In this document: positions 12,159 through 20,754 of the stretch, piece after piece
How the letters are laid out: each line of letters opens with the position of its first letter
How positions within the stretch are numbered: the stretch's first letter is position 1
Source: Pseudomonas sp. B21_DOA
GTDB taxonomy: Bacteria; Pseudomonadota; Gammaproteobacteria; Pseudomonadales; Pseudomonadaceae
Length of the DNA: 64,000 bases
NCBI GenBank assembly: GCA_030544685.1
Contig: CP086683.1
Location: 5,580,001 to 5,644,000, forward strand
Direction: 5' to 3'
Program-made: the position numbers and the translations under genes
Notes under the pieces: generated by a model
What the model saw: only the letters and a program-made list of their open reading frames with translations
Database searches by the model: none
Told to the model about the DNA's origin: nothing

Positions 12159-13919
12159 ATGTTGCCGACTTCCCGTACCCTGCGTCTGTCGTTGTACACC
12201 CTGCTGATCATCGCCGGCACGGTCGTGGCCGCGACGCTCGCCATGCGCCATGCCGAACGTCAGGCGCTGGAAGAAGACGCCGCCCGCGCCAATCAGCAAC
12301 TGGGGCTGTACGCCAACTCATTGCACACCCTGATCGATCGCTATCGCGCGCTGCCCGCCGTGCTGGCGCTGGACCCGCAATTGCGTTCGGCGCTGACCGG
12401 GCCGGTCGATACTGCGCAGCAAGCGGCATTGAATCTGAAGCTGGAAAAGATCAACGGTGCGGCGCAGTCCTCGACCCTTGAACTGCTCGATCGCACCGGT
12501 CTGGCCGTGGCCGCCAGCAACTGGCGCTTGCCCAGCAGTTACGTCGGGCACAATTACGGTTTTCGTCCTTACTTCAGCCAGACCCGCACCCAAGGCACCG
12601 GGCGTTTTTACGCGGTAGGCGTGACCAGTGGGATTCCCGGTTATTTCCTTTCCAGCGCAGTGCTCGGGGACAACGACGAGTTCCTCGGTGCAATGGTGGT
12701 CAAACTGGAATTCCCGGAGCTGGAACGCGAATGGAGCCAGGGCAGCGATACGCTGCTGGTCAGTGATGCGCGCGGGATCATCTTCATCGCCAATCAACCG
12801 GGCTGGCGTTATCGCGCCTTGCGACCGTTGAGCGCCAGCGATCTGGCCGAAATCAAAACCACCCGTCAGTACGACAAGCAATCACTAGTGCCGCTGACCC
12901 ATTTGCCGCTACGGCGCTTCGATGACAACAGCGACTTGCGCCGGGTCGAAGGCCCGGACGGCACTGCCGACTATCTTTGGGAGTCGCTACCACTGACCAC
13001 CGAAGGCTGGACCCTGCATCTGCTGCGCCGCCCGCAAGTCGCCTTCGAAGATTTGCGCAACGCCGCGCTGGCCGCCGCCGGTGTATGGCTGGCGCTGGTG
13101 TTCCTGTTGCTGTTTCTCAATCAGCGCTGGCGGCTGGCCAAGGTCCGCCAGCGCAATCGCGAAGAACTCGAGCGTCTGGTCGAGGAGCGCACCCGCGACT
13201 TGCGCACCGCGCAGGAAGGTCTGGTGCAGTCGGCCAAACTCGCCGCGCTGGGGCAGATGTCCGCCGCACTGGCCCACGAAATCAATCAACCGCTGACCGC
13301 CCAGCGCATGCAACTGGCAACCTTGCGCCTGCTGCTCGAACATGGCCGCGTCGAAGACGCCTACAAAGCGCTGAAACCGGTAGACGACATGCTCACGCGC
13401 ATGGCTGCCCTCACCGGCCACCTCAAGACGTTCGCCCGCAAAAGCCCGAGCGGCCTGCGCGAACGTCTGGATCTGGCGACGGTGGTCGATCAGTCGCTGC
13501 AACTGCTCGATGCGCGCCTGCGTGACGAACAAGTCAGCCTTGTGTTGCATCTGACCCGTCCGGCGTGGGTGCGCGGTGATGCGATTCGTCTGGAACAGGT
13601 GTTGATCAATCTGCTGCGCAATGCGCTGGACGCGATGCAGGGCAAAGCCTGCAAGCGCCTGGAAATTCGTCTCGAGGCGGACGAGCAATTGTGGCGGCTC
13701 AGCGTCAGCGACAACGGCGGCGGCATTGCCGAGGAACATCTGGGTCAGGTGTTCGATCCGTTCTTCACCACCAAACCGGTGGGCGATGGTCTGGGCCTGG
13801 GGCTGGCAGTATCCTTCGCCATCGTGCATGAATCCGGCGGCCGCCTGAGCGCCGAGAATGGCGACCACGGCGCGGTGTTCAGCCTGACCTTGCCAATCGA
13901 TCTGGAGGCACACATCTGA
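12159..13919 (+). CDS. Membrane sensor histidine kinase, MifS/DctB type
   Basis: Senses a dicarboxylate outside the cytoplasm and phosphorylates the partner regulator encoded next. An N-terminal membrane helix (LYTLLIIAGTVVAATLAMRH) is followed by a periplasmic double-Cache-like sensor region, a second helix (AGVWLALVFLLLFL), a coiled stretch, the H-box ALAHEINQPLTAQRM with phospho-acceptor about H373, and N, G1 and G2 ATP-binding boxes (NLLRNALDAM, SDNGGGI, GLGLGLAVS). The ATG at 12159 is chosen; a GTG at 12126 is possible. The stop overlaps the next start by one base (TGATG). Because a 2-oxoglutarate-permease-like gene follows, MifS of P. aeruginosa (2-oxoglutarate use) is the closer model, with DctB as the alternative. 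Confidence 0.82.
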   Translation: MLPTSRTLRLSLYTLLIIAGTVVAATLAMRHAERQALEEDAARANQQLGLYANSLHTLIDRYRALPAVLALDPQLRSALTGPVDTAQQAALNLKLEKINGAAQSSTLELLDRTGLAVAASNWRLPSSYVGHNYGFRPYFSQTRTQGTGRFYAVGVTSGIPGYFLSSAVLGDNDEFLGAMVVKLEFPELEREWSQGSDTLLVSDARGIIFIANQPGWRYRALRPLSASDLAEIKTTRQYDKQSLVPLTHLPLRRFDDNSDLRRVEGPDGTADYLWESLPLTTEGWTLHLLRRPQVAFEDLRNAALAAAGVWLALVFLLLFLNQRWRLAKVRQRNREELERLVEERTRDLRTAQEGLVQSAKLAALGQMSAALAHEINQPLTAQRMQLATLRLLLEHGRVEDAYKALKPVDDMLTRMAALTGHLKTFARKSPSGLRERLDLATVVDQSLQLLDARLRDEQVSLVLHLTRPAWVRGDAIRLEQVLINLLRNALDAMQGKACKRLEIRLEADEQLWRLSVSDNGGGIAEEHLGQVFDPFFTTKPVGDGLGLGLAVSFAIVHESGGRLSAENGDHGAVFSLTLPIDLEAHI

Positions 13920-15250
13920 TGCTCAATTCGGTAATGGTGGTCGACGACGAAAGCAGCATTCGCGACGCCGTCGAACAGTGGCTGAGCCTGTCGGGGTTCG
14001 AAGTGCAGCTGTTCAGCCGCGCCGAAGAATGCCTCGCCGCGCTCCCGGAACATTTTGCCGGGGTGATCCTCAGCGACGTGCGCATGCCCGGCATGGACGG
14101 CTTGCAACTGCTCGCCGAAGTGCAAAAGCGCGACGCCGATCTGCCGGTGATTCTGCTCACCGGCCATGGCGACGTGCCGATGGCGGTCGAAGCCATGCGC
14201 GACGGCGCCTACGACTTTCTGGAAAAACCGTTCAGCCCGGAAACCCTGCTCGGCAGCCTGCGCCGGGCGCTGGACAAACGCCGCCTGGTCCTGGAAAACC
14301 GCGCCCTGCACGAACTGGCCGACAACCGCGCGAAGCTCGATGCGACGTTGCTGGGCGTATCTCGGGGCTTGCAGACGTTGCGTCGGCAGGTGCTGGATCT
14401 GGCGACGTTGCCGGTCAACGTGCTGATCCGTGGCGAAACCGGCAGTGGCAAGGAGCTGGTCGCGCGTTGCCTGCATGATTTCGGCCCGCGCGCCGGCAAA
14501 CCGTTCGTGGCGCTGAACTGCGCGGCGATTCCGGAGCAACTGTTCGAGGCCGAGCTGTTCGGCCATGAGAGCGGTGCGTTTACCGGCGCTTCCGGCAAGC
14601 GCATCGGCAAGCTGGAATACGCCGATGGCGGCACGCTGTTTCTCGACGAGATTGAAAGCATGCCGCTGGCCCAGCAGGTGAAACTGCTGCGGGTCTTGCA
14701 GGAGCAAAAGCTTGAACGGCTGGGTTCGAACCAGAGCATACGGGTCGACTTGCGTATCGTCGCGGCGACCAAACCGGACCTGCTCGACGAAGCCCGCGCC
14801 GGGCGCTTTCGTGAAGACCTGGCGTATCGCCTGAACGTCGCCGAACTGCGCCTGCCGCCGCTGCGCGATCGCCGGGAAGACATTCCGTTGCTGTTCGAAA
14901 CCTTTGCCCAGAACGCCGCGCAACGTTTGGGCCGAACGTTTCCACCGCTGACAGGCGCGCAATTAAGCCATCTGCTCAGCCATGACTGGCCGGGCAATGT
15001 GCGCGAACTGGCCAACGTCGCCGAACGTCAGGTGTTGGGCCTGGATGAGCCGGTGGCGGCGATTGATCCGGGCCAGTCGCTGGCGGCGCAGCAGGAAGCC
15101 TTCGAAGCACAATGCCTGCGCGCGGCGCTGACCCGGCACAAAGGCGATGTCAAAGCCGTGCTCGAAGAACTGCAACTGCCGCGCCGTACGTTCAATGAAA
15201 AGATGCAGCGGCATGGGTTGAGTCGGGAGATATTTGTTCAAGGCAGCTGA
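13919..15250 (+). CDS. Sigma54-dependent response regulator, MifR/DctD type
   Basis: NtrC-family activator of 443 aa. The receiver domain carries VDDE near the start, D53 in ILSDVRMPGMDG as the expected phosphorylation site, and LEKPF. The AAA+ domain has Walker A GETGSGKE, the sigma54-contacting loop ESGAFTGAS, Walker B GGTLFLDEIE and the arginine-finger region LRDRREDIP. A short Fis-type helix-turn-helix ends the protein (GDVKAVLEELQLPRRTFNEK). It is co-translated with the kinase. The palindromic sites and sigma54 promoter ahead of the transporter at 15570 are its likely target. Confidence 0.85.
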   Translation: MLNSVMVVDDESSIRDAVEQWLSLSGFEVQLFSRAEECLAALPEHFAGVILSDVRMPGMDGLQLLAEVQKRDADLPVILLTGHGDVPMAVEAMRDGAYDFLEKPFSPETLLGSLRRALDKRRLVLENRALHELADNRAKLDATLLGVSRGLQTLRRQVLDLATLPVNVLIRGETGSGKELVARCLHDFGPRAGKPFVALNCAAIPEQLFEAELFGHESGAFTGASGKRIGKLEYADGGTLFLDEIESMPLAQQVKLLRVLQEQKLERLGSNQSIRVDLRIVAATKPDLLDEARAGRFREDLAYRLNVAELRLPPLRDRREDIPLLFETFAQNAAQRLGRTFPPLTGAQLSHLLSHDWPGNVRELANVAERQVLGLDEPVAAIDPGQSLAAQQEAFEAQCLRAALTRHKGDVKAVLEELQLPRRTFNEKMQRHGLSREIFVQGS

Positions 15251-15273
15251 CTTTTCATTGTTTGATCGGGCCT

Positions 15274-15365
15274 CTTCGCGGGCAAGCCCGCTCCCACAAT
15301 GGAAGGTGGAGGTCACAAATTCAGGGTTCAGCACAAAACCCTGTGGGAGCGGGCTTGCCCGCGAA
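15274..15365. repeat. REP pair, GTGGGAGCGGGCTTGCCCGC family
   Basis: Two inverted copies, TTCGCGGGCAAGCCCGCTCC and its complement, flank about 44 bases just after the regulator gene. The 15251-15569 spacer has no gene; it contains this repeat, then the activator sites and promoter described next. Confidence 0.85.
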
Positions 15366-15402
15366 GGACCCAGCACAGGCAACAATGGCCGATCAACCTA
15401 AT

Positions 15403-15450
15403 GAGCAATTTTCCGCTCACCACAATCCAGCCATAAGCGGATTTCCGCTC
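15403..15450 (+). promoter_or_regulatory. Two palindromic upstream activator sites
   Basis: GAGCAATTTTCCGCTC (15403-15418) and AGCGGATTTCCGCT (15436-15449) are inverted repeats with centres about 32 bases apart, three helical turns. They lie 45-90 bases upstream of a sigma54 promoter, the arrangement expected for enhancer sites of a DctD/MifR-type activator. The binding protein is inferred from the neighbouring gene. Confidence 0.7.
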
Positions 15451-15491
15451 ATTCGATCTCACCGGCCCCTCTAAACCGGCCCCTCACCCCT

Positions 15492-15507
15492 TGGCACACC
15501 TCCTGCT
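15492..15507 (+). promoter_or_regulatory. Sigma54 (-24/-12) promoter
   Basis: TTGGCACACCTCCTGCT matches the TGGCAC-N5-TTGC consensus, with one mismatch, C for the first T of the -12 box. The GG and GC dinucleotides are exactly ten bases apart. It drives the transporter at 15570. Confidence 0.8.
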
Positions 15508-15569
15508 ATAGCCCTGGCAGGCTGCGTTCCGACGCGCTCCACAAAAACAATTAAACGAAGGATCCTTCA

Positions 15570-16888
15570 ATGGATAACTCCAACGCCCTGCCCCTTGGGT
15601 CGGCTGCCGTGCCGGCCAAACCGAGAACCACCGCCAGCCGGATCAAATCGATCTTCAGCGGCTCTGTCGGCAACATGGTCGAGTGGTACGACTGGTATGT
15701 CTACGCCGCCTTCTCCTGTACTTCGCCAAGACCTTCTTCCCCGCCGGTTCCACCACTGCGCAACTGATGAACACCGCAGCGATCTTCGCCGTGGGCTTCC
15801 TGATGCGCCCGATCGGTGGCTGGTTGATGGGCATGTACGCCGACAAGGTCGGGCGCAAGAAAGCGCTGATGGCCTCGGTGTACCTGATGTGCTTCGGCTC
15901 GCTGCTGATCGCCCTGAGCCCGAACTATGAAACCATCGGCATCGGCGCGCCGATCCTGCTGGTGTTCGCCCGCCTGCTGCAAGGCCTGTCGGTTGGCGGC
16001 GAATACGGCACCTCGGCGACTTATCTGTCGGAGATGGCGACCAAGGAGCGTCGCGGCTTCTTCTCCAGCTTCCAGTACGTGACGCTGATCTCCGGCCAGC
16101 TCATCGCCCTCGGCGTATTGATCGTGCTGCAAAACATGCTGACCACCGAACAGCTGTACGCGTGGGGCTGGCGTATCCCGTTTGCCATCGGCGCGCTGTG
16201 TGCAGTGGTGGCGCTGTATCTGCGTCGCGGCATGGAAGAAACCGAGTCGTTCACCAAGAAAGAGAAGTCCAAGGAAAGCGCGATGCGCACCTTGATGCGC
16301 CATCCGAAAGAGCTGTTGACCGTGGTCGGCCTGACCATGGGCGGCACCCTGGCGTTCTACACGTACACCACCTACATGCAGAAATACCTGGTGAACACGG
16401 TCGGCATGAGCATCTCCGACTCGACCACCATTTCCGCCGCCACGCTGTTCCTGTTCATGTGCCTGCAACCGATCATCGGTGGCCTGTCGGACAAGATCGG
16501 CCGGCGCCCGATCCTGATCGCGTTTGGCGTGCTCGGTACGATCTTCACCGTGCCGATCCTGATGACCCTGCACACCATCCAGACCTGGTGGGGCGCGTTC
16601 TTCCTGATCATGGCGGCGTTGATCATCGTCAGCGGCTACACCTCGATCAACGCGGTGGTCAAAGCCGAACTGTTCCCGACCGAAATCCGCGCCCTGGGCG
16701 TCGGCCTGCCGTACGCACTGACCGTGTCGATCTTCGGCGGCACCGCCGAATACATCGCGCTGTGGTTCAAGAGCATCGGCATGGAAACGGGTTACTACTG
16801 GTACGTCACTGCGTGCATTGCCGTGTCGCTGCTGGTGTACATCACCATGAAAGACACCCAGAAGCATTCGCGGATCGTGACTGACTGA
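15570..16888 (+). CDS. MFS dicarboxylate (2-oxoglutarate-type) permease, frameshifted
   Basis: Inner-membrane proton symporter of the metabolite:H+ symporter family. The N-terminal signature VGNMVEWYDWYVYAAFS, the loop GGWLMGMYADKVGRKKAL, the RLLQGLSVGGEYGTSATY motif and about 12 membrane segments place it with KgtP/PA5530-like carriers. The frame breaks at the CC of 15715-15716; one added C gives AAFSLYFAKTFFP, the family sequence, and about 439 aa. The ribosome site AAGGA precedes the ATG at 15570. Control by the adjacent MifSR/DctBD-like pair through sigma54 is suggested by the upstream sites. Substrate is inferred from the P. aeruginosa MifSR-PA5530 precedent; other C4/C5 acids are possible. 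Confidence 0.8.
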
Positions 16889-16927
16889 TCGGTTTTTTCA
16901 GCCACTGCAACGGTGGCTGTGAGGCCC

Positions 16928-17018
16928 TTCGCGAGCAAGCTCGCTCCCACAATGGTCGGTGGTGCTCACATATTCTGTGGGCACCCCATTGCCCTGTGGG
17001 AGCGAGCTTGCTCGCGAA
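16928..17018. repeat. REP pair, GAGCAAGCTCGCTCC family
   Basis: Inverted copies TTCGCGAGCAAGCTCGCTCC and its complement around about 43 bases, between two converging genes. Confidence 0.85.
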
Positions 17019-17034
17019 TGAGGGCGACGCGGAA

Positions 17035-17790
17035 TCAAGTCAACTCGGCAACCTGCGGCTTGCCAAAGCGCTTCTGCGCATACGAAGCGCCAACGATCAT
17101 CACCAGCAGAATCCCCGCCAGCACCGCCGACGAGCCAATGGTGCCGAAATCCAGCCCGCCCTTTTCGTGGGGCTTGGTCATCAAATCGCCCAACGTCGCG
17201 CCGAAGGGCCGGGTCAGCACAAACGCCACCCAGAACAGCAGCACTGGCGAAATCTTCGTGAAGTATTTGAGCAGCACGACCGCCGCAATCGTCGAGCCGA
17301 TCAGCAACGCGCCGCCGGCAAAACCCAGACCCGAATCATCGGCCAGGTAATCACCCAGAGCGGTACCCAAAGTGTTGGAAAACAGAATCGCCATCCAGTA
17401 GAACATCTCACCACGGAACGTTTGCACCTTGCTGACATTGAGCGAATCGCCGCTCAGACGCCACGCGACAAAGATCGCCAGGAGAATCGCGATGAGGATC
17501 GTCGAACCGGTGGCATAACCCAGCCCGAGGGTGCGATCCATGAAGTCCGACATCGTCGTGCCGGCGGTGCTGGTCGACAGAATTACCAGCCAGTACAGCA
17601 GCGGTTTGTAAGTCCTGGCCATCAACTGAGTGATTAACGTCATCACGAACACACTGATCAGAATCAGCGAACTCATCGCGTAACCGACGTTGAGGGTCAT
17701 CGACAGCAAATCGCCTGCGGTCTCCCCCAGGGTTGTCGCGCAGATTTTCATGACCCAGAAGGCCAGGGTGATTTGAGGCAATTTATTCAT
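17035..17790 (-). CDS. COG4705-type integral membrane protein
   Basis: A 251-aa polytopic membrane protein with no assigned reaction. It consists of four similar units, each with a helix followed by a Gly-Asp motif: TTLGETAGDLL, SGTTMSDFMDRTLG-like (written AGTTMSDFMDRTLGLG), NTLGTALGDYLADDSGLG and FGATLGDLMTKP. Each unit has a polar residue pattern (T/S..G....D) that would lie inside the membrane, suggesting a pseudo-symmetric transporter or ion pathway. It converges with the permease gene and has its own upstream region. I cannot name the substrate. Confidence 0.7.
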   Translation of the reverse strand: MNKLPQITLAFWVMKICATTLGETAGDLLSMTLNVGYAMSSLILISVFVMTLITQLMARTYKPLLYWLVILSTSTAGTTMSDFMDRTLGLGYATGSTILIAILLAIFVAWRLSGDSLNVSKVQTFRGEMFYWMAILFSNTLGTALGDYLADDSGLGFAGGALLIGSTIAAVVLLKYFTKISPVLLFWVAFVLTRPFGATLGDLMTKPHEKGGLDFGTIGSSAVLAGILLVMIVGASYAQKRFGKPQVAELT

Positions 17791-17949
17791 CGCGGGAACG
17801 CTCCAGTTTGTGACGGCCGGTTATTGATTTTCTGGCCGTGTGCAGACTGGCGTTACGCGGGTGAAAAAGCGGTCGGAGAAGGATGAAAAAATTGTCACCC
17901 GGAAAAAGGTCATTCATAACTGATGAATGCTGCCCGTTCATGGTCAAAA

Positions 17950-17982
17950 TCAAAAGATCGCAGCCTCGGCAGTTTCTACAGG
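17950..17982. repeat. Single AGATCGCAGCC-type REP arm in an otherwise empty spacer
   Basis: ATCAAAAGATCGCAGCCTCG-GCAG...CTACAGG is one arm of the repeat family found complete at 19489-19565. The 17791-18064 spacer between two divergent genes otherwise shows no gene; both promoters should lie here. Confidence 0.55.
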
Positions 17983-18064
17983 GGTGATTTGCGTCCGGCT
18001 GGAAATATGCGCGGTGTCCTTGCACTATGGCTGCATCCGAATGCAGCCCAGGAATCCGCTCCCC

Positions 18065-18694
18065 ATGTCCGATGACATCCATTTCTACGAACCCGCCAAC
18101 GGCCACGGCCTGCCTCACGATCCGTTCAACGCCATCGTCGGCCCGCGGCCCATCGGCTGGATTTCCTCGCAGGATGCCGAAGGCCGACTCAATCTCGCGC
18201 CGTACAGTTTCTTCAACGCCTTCAACTAAGTGCCGCCGATCATTGGTTTTTCCAGCGTCGGGCGCAAAGACAGTCTGAACAACATCGAACAGACCGGCGA
18301 ATTCGTCTGGAACCTCGCCACACGCCCGTTGGCCGAGCAGATGAACCAGAGCTGCGCGATGGTCGCGCCTGAGGTCAACGAGTTTGAACTGGCGGGGCTG
18401 ACCACCGTGGCATCAAAGGTGATTTCTGTACCTCGGGTCGCCGAAAGCCCGGTGTCCTTCGAGTGCAAAATCACGCAGATCATCCAGCTGCAACGCGCCG
18501 ATGGCGAAACCGTACCGAGCTGGCTGATCCTCGGTGAGGTGGTTGCGGTGCACATCGCCAAATGGCTGCTCAAGGATGGCATCTACGACACCGCCGCCGC
18601 ACAACCGATTCTGCGCGGCGGCGGTCCGGCGGATTATTTCCAGCTGGGGCCTGAGGCTCTGTTCAAGATGTGGCGCCCCGGGGCGCAGAAATAA
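18065..18694 (+). pseudogene. Flavin reductase-like FMN-binding protein with in-frame stop
   Basis: Belongs to the flavin reductase/DIM6-NTAB split-barrel family (FMN-binding oxidoreductases). MSDDIHFYEPANGHGL, GPRPIGWISSQD and NLAPYSFFNAFN are typical of its N-terminus, and PPIIGFSSVGRKDS plus DTVRNI-like text follow in the same frame. A TAA at 18227-18229 splits it after residue 54, where relatives have a tyrosine (FNAFNY); a single C-to-A change would explain it. Unlike the other broken genes here this is not an indel. It may be a real inactivating change or a base-call error. Full length would be about 209 aa. Nothing separates it from the converging gene at 18695. Confidence 0.75.
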
Positions 18695-18937
18695 TTACCA
18701 GATCAGCTCGGCGTCATCAGTGACGCCCTTGAGCTTGTCCAGCTCATTGATTGCCGCTTCATCGGCAGCGATGGCGCCGGGAAACACCTGCTCATCGAGC
18801 AATTTGTGAAAGCGTGGTGCGCCGCCATCGACCAGGGCCTTGACCGCGATGGCCGCGTAATAACCCTTGTTACCGCCCAGCTCAACGGGGACGACTGCGG
18901 AGACTGCTTCGAAGCGTTCAAACTCTTTACGTGCCAT
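18695..18937 (-). CDS. Small hypothetical protein (80 aa)
   Basis: An acidic-to-neutral soluble protein starting MARKEFERFEAVSAVVPVEL and ending DAELIW, with no membrane segment or cysteine. The frame is clean, composition fits the genome, and its stop abuts the stop of the converging flavin-reductase gene. It may form a unit with the upstream monooxygenase gene (44 bases away, same strand). I do not recognise a family. Confidence 0.6.
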   Translation of the reverse strand: MARKEFERFEAVSAVVPVELGGNKGYYAAIAVKALVDGGAPRFHKLLDEQVFPGAIAADEAAINELDKLKGVTDDAELIW

Positions 18938-18980
18938 GTCGCGGATCCTGGCTCAATCAAATAAGCCGGACATTAAACCC

Positions 18981-19334
18981 TCAACCGGCGAGTTTGTGTA
19001 TCGGCGCCGAACATTGACCGAGGGCCTGCGCGGCAGATACGTCCCTGAAAGTGTGGAAGTCGAGGCTGTTGACCACCAGGTCCTGGACCAGCTCGGCGAA
19101 GACTTCCATCGATGGACTGTTGAAATACGCAGTCATCATTTGCTGACTGCTCCAGTAGCCGCTGACCAGCCACAGGTCGGCGTCGCACTGCGATTGTTGC
19201 AACGAGAAACTCAGGCAACCGGGCGCCGCGCGCGAGACTTCGATCAATGCGCTCAGGCGCACGCCGAGTTCCGCTGAACGCCCGGCCTGGGCGCGAACGA
19301 AGGCCATATGACTGACAGGCATCTGCTTGGACAT
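18981..19334 (-). CDS. Antibiotic biosynthesis monooxygenase-like protein
   Basis: A small (117 aa) ABM-type ferredoxin-like fold protein. Visible family features are the N-terminal strand MAFVRAQAGRSAELGVRL, the segment APGCLSFSLQQS and DLWLVSGYWSSQQMMTAYFN, with the terminal helix FAELVQDLV. These proteins oxidise or bind small aromatic or quinone compounds; the substrate cannot be read from sequence. The ATG at 19334 is preceded by GGAGG-like sequence (TGGAGGG). It is transcribed toward the 80-aa gene. Confidence 0.7.
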   Translation of the reverse strand: MSKQMPVSHMAFVRAQAGRSAELGVRLSALIEVSRAAPGCLSFSLQQSQCDADLWLVSGYWSSQQMMTAYFNSPSMEVFAELVQDLVVNSLDFHTFRDVSAAQALGQCSAPIHKLAG

Positions 19335-19488
19335 GATCAACCCTCCATGAAATCGCGTGGCAGCCGGGGGACGGGCTGCGACTGGAGCAAAGATTAAGGG
19401 CCGGGGCCGCCGCGCCGTTAGTCGATTCCTGCCTTCGCGTTGCACAATCCTGCGAGACTTGCCAAAACCCCAGCCGCCACCGCTGCCC

Positions 19489-19565
19489 TGTAGGAGCTGC
19501 CGAAGGCTGCGATCTTTTGATCTGAAAAACAAAAATCAAAGATCGCAGCCTTCGGCAGCTCCTAC
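19489..19565. repeat. Complete AGATCGCAGCC-type REP hairpin
   Basis: TGTAGGAGCTGCCGAAGGCT and GCGATCTTTTGATC are mirrored to the right of a short AT-rich loop, an almost perfect stem of about 30 bases. It occupies the 19335-19701 spacer between divergent genes; beyond it I see nothing but the likely promoters. Confidence 0.85.
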
Positions 19566-19701
19566 GGTCGGGCGTCTCGGCGACGTTCGGGAACGGCGCG
19601 GTGCAGAATCAGGCAAGCATTTGGCAGAATGTGTCTACCGCCGCTGCTTGCACAAACATATGCTCTGCTGCATTCCCCCTCACTTGCCGAGGATGCCGTG
19701 C

Positions 19702-20631
19702 ATGACGTCATTTGATCGTTTTCAAGCCGAACCCAGCGCCGACATGGAAAAGCAGCGTGCGGAGCTGGCGGCGATCATCCGCCGCAACACCAGCGACGAT
19801 GGCAGCTACCAGACCGCCATCGGTTCGCTGGTGATGTCGCGCCACACCAAATCCCATGACTTTGCCCCGGTGCTCGCGCAGCCGGCGCTGTGCATCATGG
19901 CGCAGGGGCGCAAAGAGGTGCGCCTGGCCGACGAGTTTTTCAACTACGACCCGCTGAATTATCTGGTGGTGTCGGTTTCGATGCCGCTCAGCGGGCGCGT
20001 GGTCAACGTCTCGCCAGAGGAACCGATCCTCGCCGTGCGCCTCGACATTGACCCGACCGAAATCACCGCGCTGATCGCCGACGCCGGCCCGATGGGCGTA
20101 CCGACACGGCCGACCGGACGTGGGCTGTACGTGGAAAAAATCGACAGCGCCATGCTTGACGCGGTGCTGCGTCTGGCGCGGCTGCTCGACGCGCCGAAAG
20201 ACATCGCCATGCTTGCGCCGCTGATTCGCCGGGAGATTCTCTACCGCTTGCTGCGCAGCCCGCAGGGTCATCGTTTGTATGAGATTGCGATTGCCAACAG
20301 CCAGAGCCATCGCATCAGCCAGGCGATCAAATGGCTCAACGGCAATTTCGAACAGCCGCTGCGCATCGATGATCTGGCCCGGGAAGTGAACCTTAGCGTG
20401 TCGACGCTGCATCATCGTTTCAAGGCGATGACGGCGATGAGTCCGTTGCAGTACCAGAAGCAACTGCGCCTGCAGGAAGCGCGGCGCCTGATGCTGACCG
20501 AAGGGCTGGAAGCCTCGGCTGCGGGGTATCGCGTGGGGTATGAAAGTCCGTCGCAATTCAGCCGTGAGTACAGCCGCCTGTTTGGCGCGCCGCCATTGCG
20601 GGATCTGGCGCGGTTGCGGCTTTCTGTCTGA
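19702..20631 (+). CDS. AraC-family transcriptional regulator
   Basis: About 309 aa. The N-terminal half (SLVMSRHTKSHDFAPVLAQP, CIMAQGRKEVRL) is the AraC_N-type effector-binding cupin; the C-terminal half has two helix-turn-helix motifs (LRIDDLAREVNLSVSTLHHR and EASAAGYRVGYESPSQFSRE) before YSRLFGAPP. The ATG at 19702 lies nine bases after GAGG; 19693 is an alternative. It is divergent from the monooxygenase gene, which is one possible target; the other side is an ALDH gene converging on it. Ligand unknown. Confidence 0.8.
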   Translation: MTSFDRFQAEPSADMEKQRAELAAIIRRNTSDDGSYQTAIGSLVMSRHTKSHDFAPVLAQPALCIMAQGRKEVRLADEFFNYDPLNYLVVSVSMPLSGRVVNVSPEEPILAVRLDIDPTEITALIADAGPMGVPTRPTGRGLYVEKIDSAMLDAVLRLARLLDAPKDIAMLAPLIRREILYRLLRSPQGHRLYEIAIANSQSHRISQAIKWLNGNFEQPLRIDDLAREVNLSVSTLHHRFKAMTAMSPLQYQKQLRLQEARRLMLTEGLEASAAGYRVGYESPSQFSREYSRLFGAPPLRDLARLRLSV

Positions 20632-20660
20632 TCCGGAATCTGACGTGGGGCTTATGGCGC

Positions 20661-20725
20661 TTTCGCGAGCAGGCTCGCTCCCACAGGGAAATGCATTCCA
20701 ATGTGGGAGCGAGCCTGCTCGCGAA
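20661..20725. repeat. REP pair, GAGCAGGCTCGCTCC family
   Basis: Inverted copies of TTCGCGAGCAGGCTCGCTCC separated by only about 16 bases, between converging genes. Confidence 0.85.
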
Positions 20726-20754
20726 GGGTCAGTCCAGGCGCTACATATCTATGA

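Noticed and set aside
16895..16925. Stem-loop AGCCAC/GTGGCT after the permease as terminator
   Set aside because: No T tract after the stem; only a weak hairpin, so not listed.
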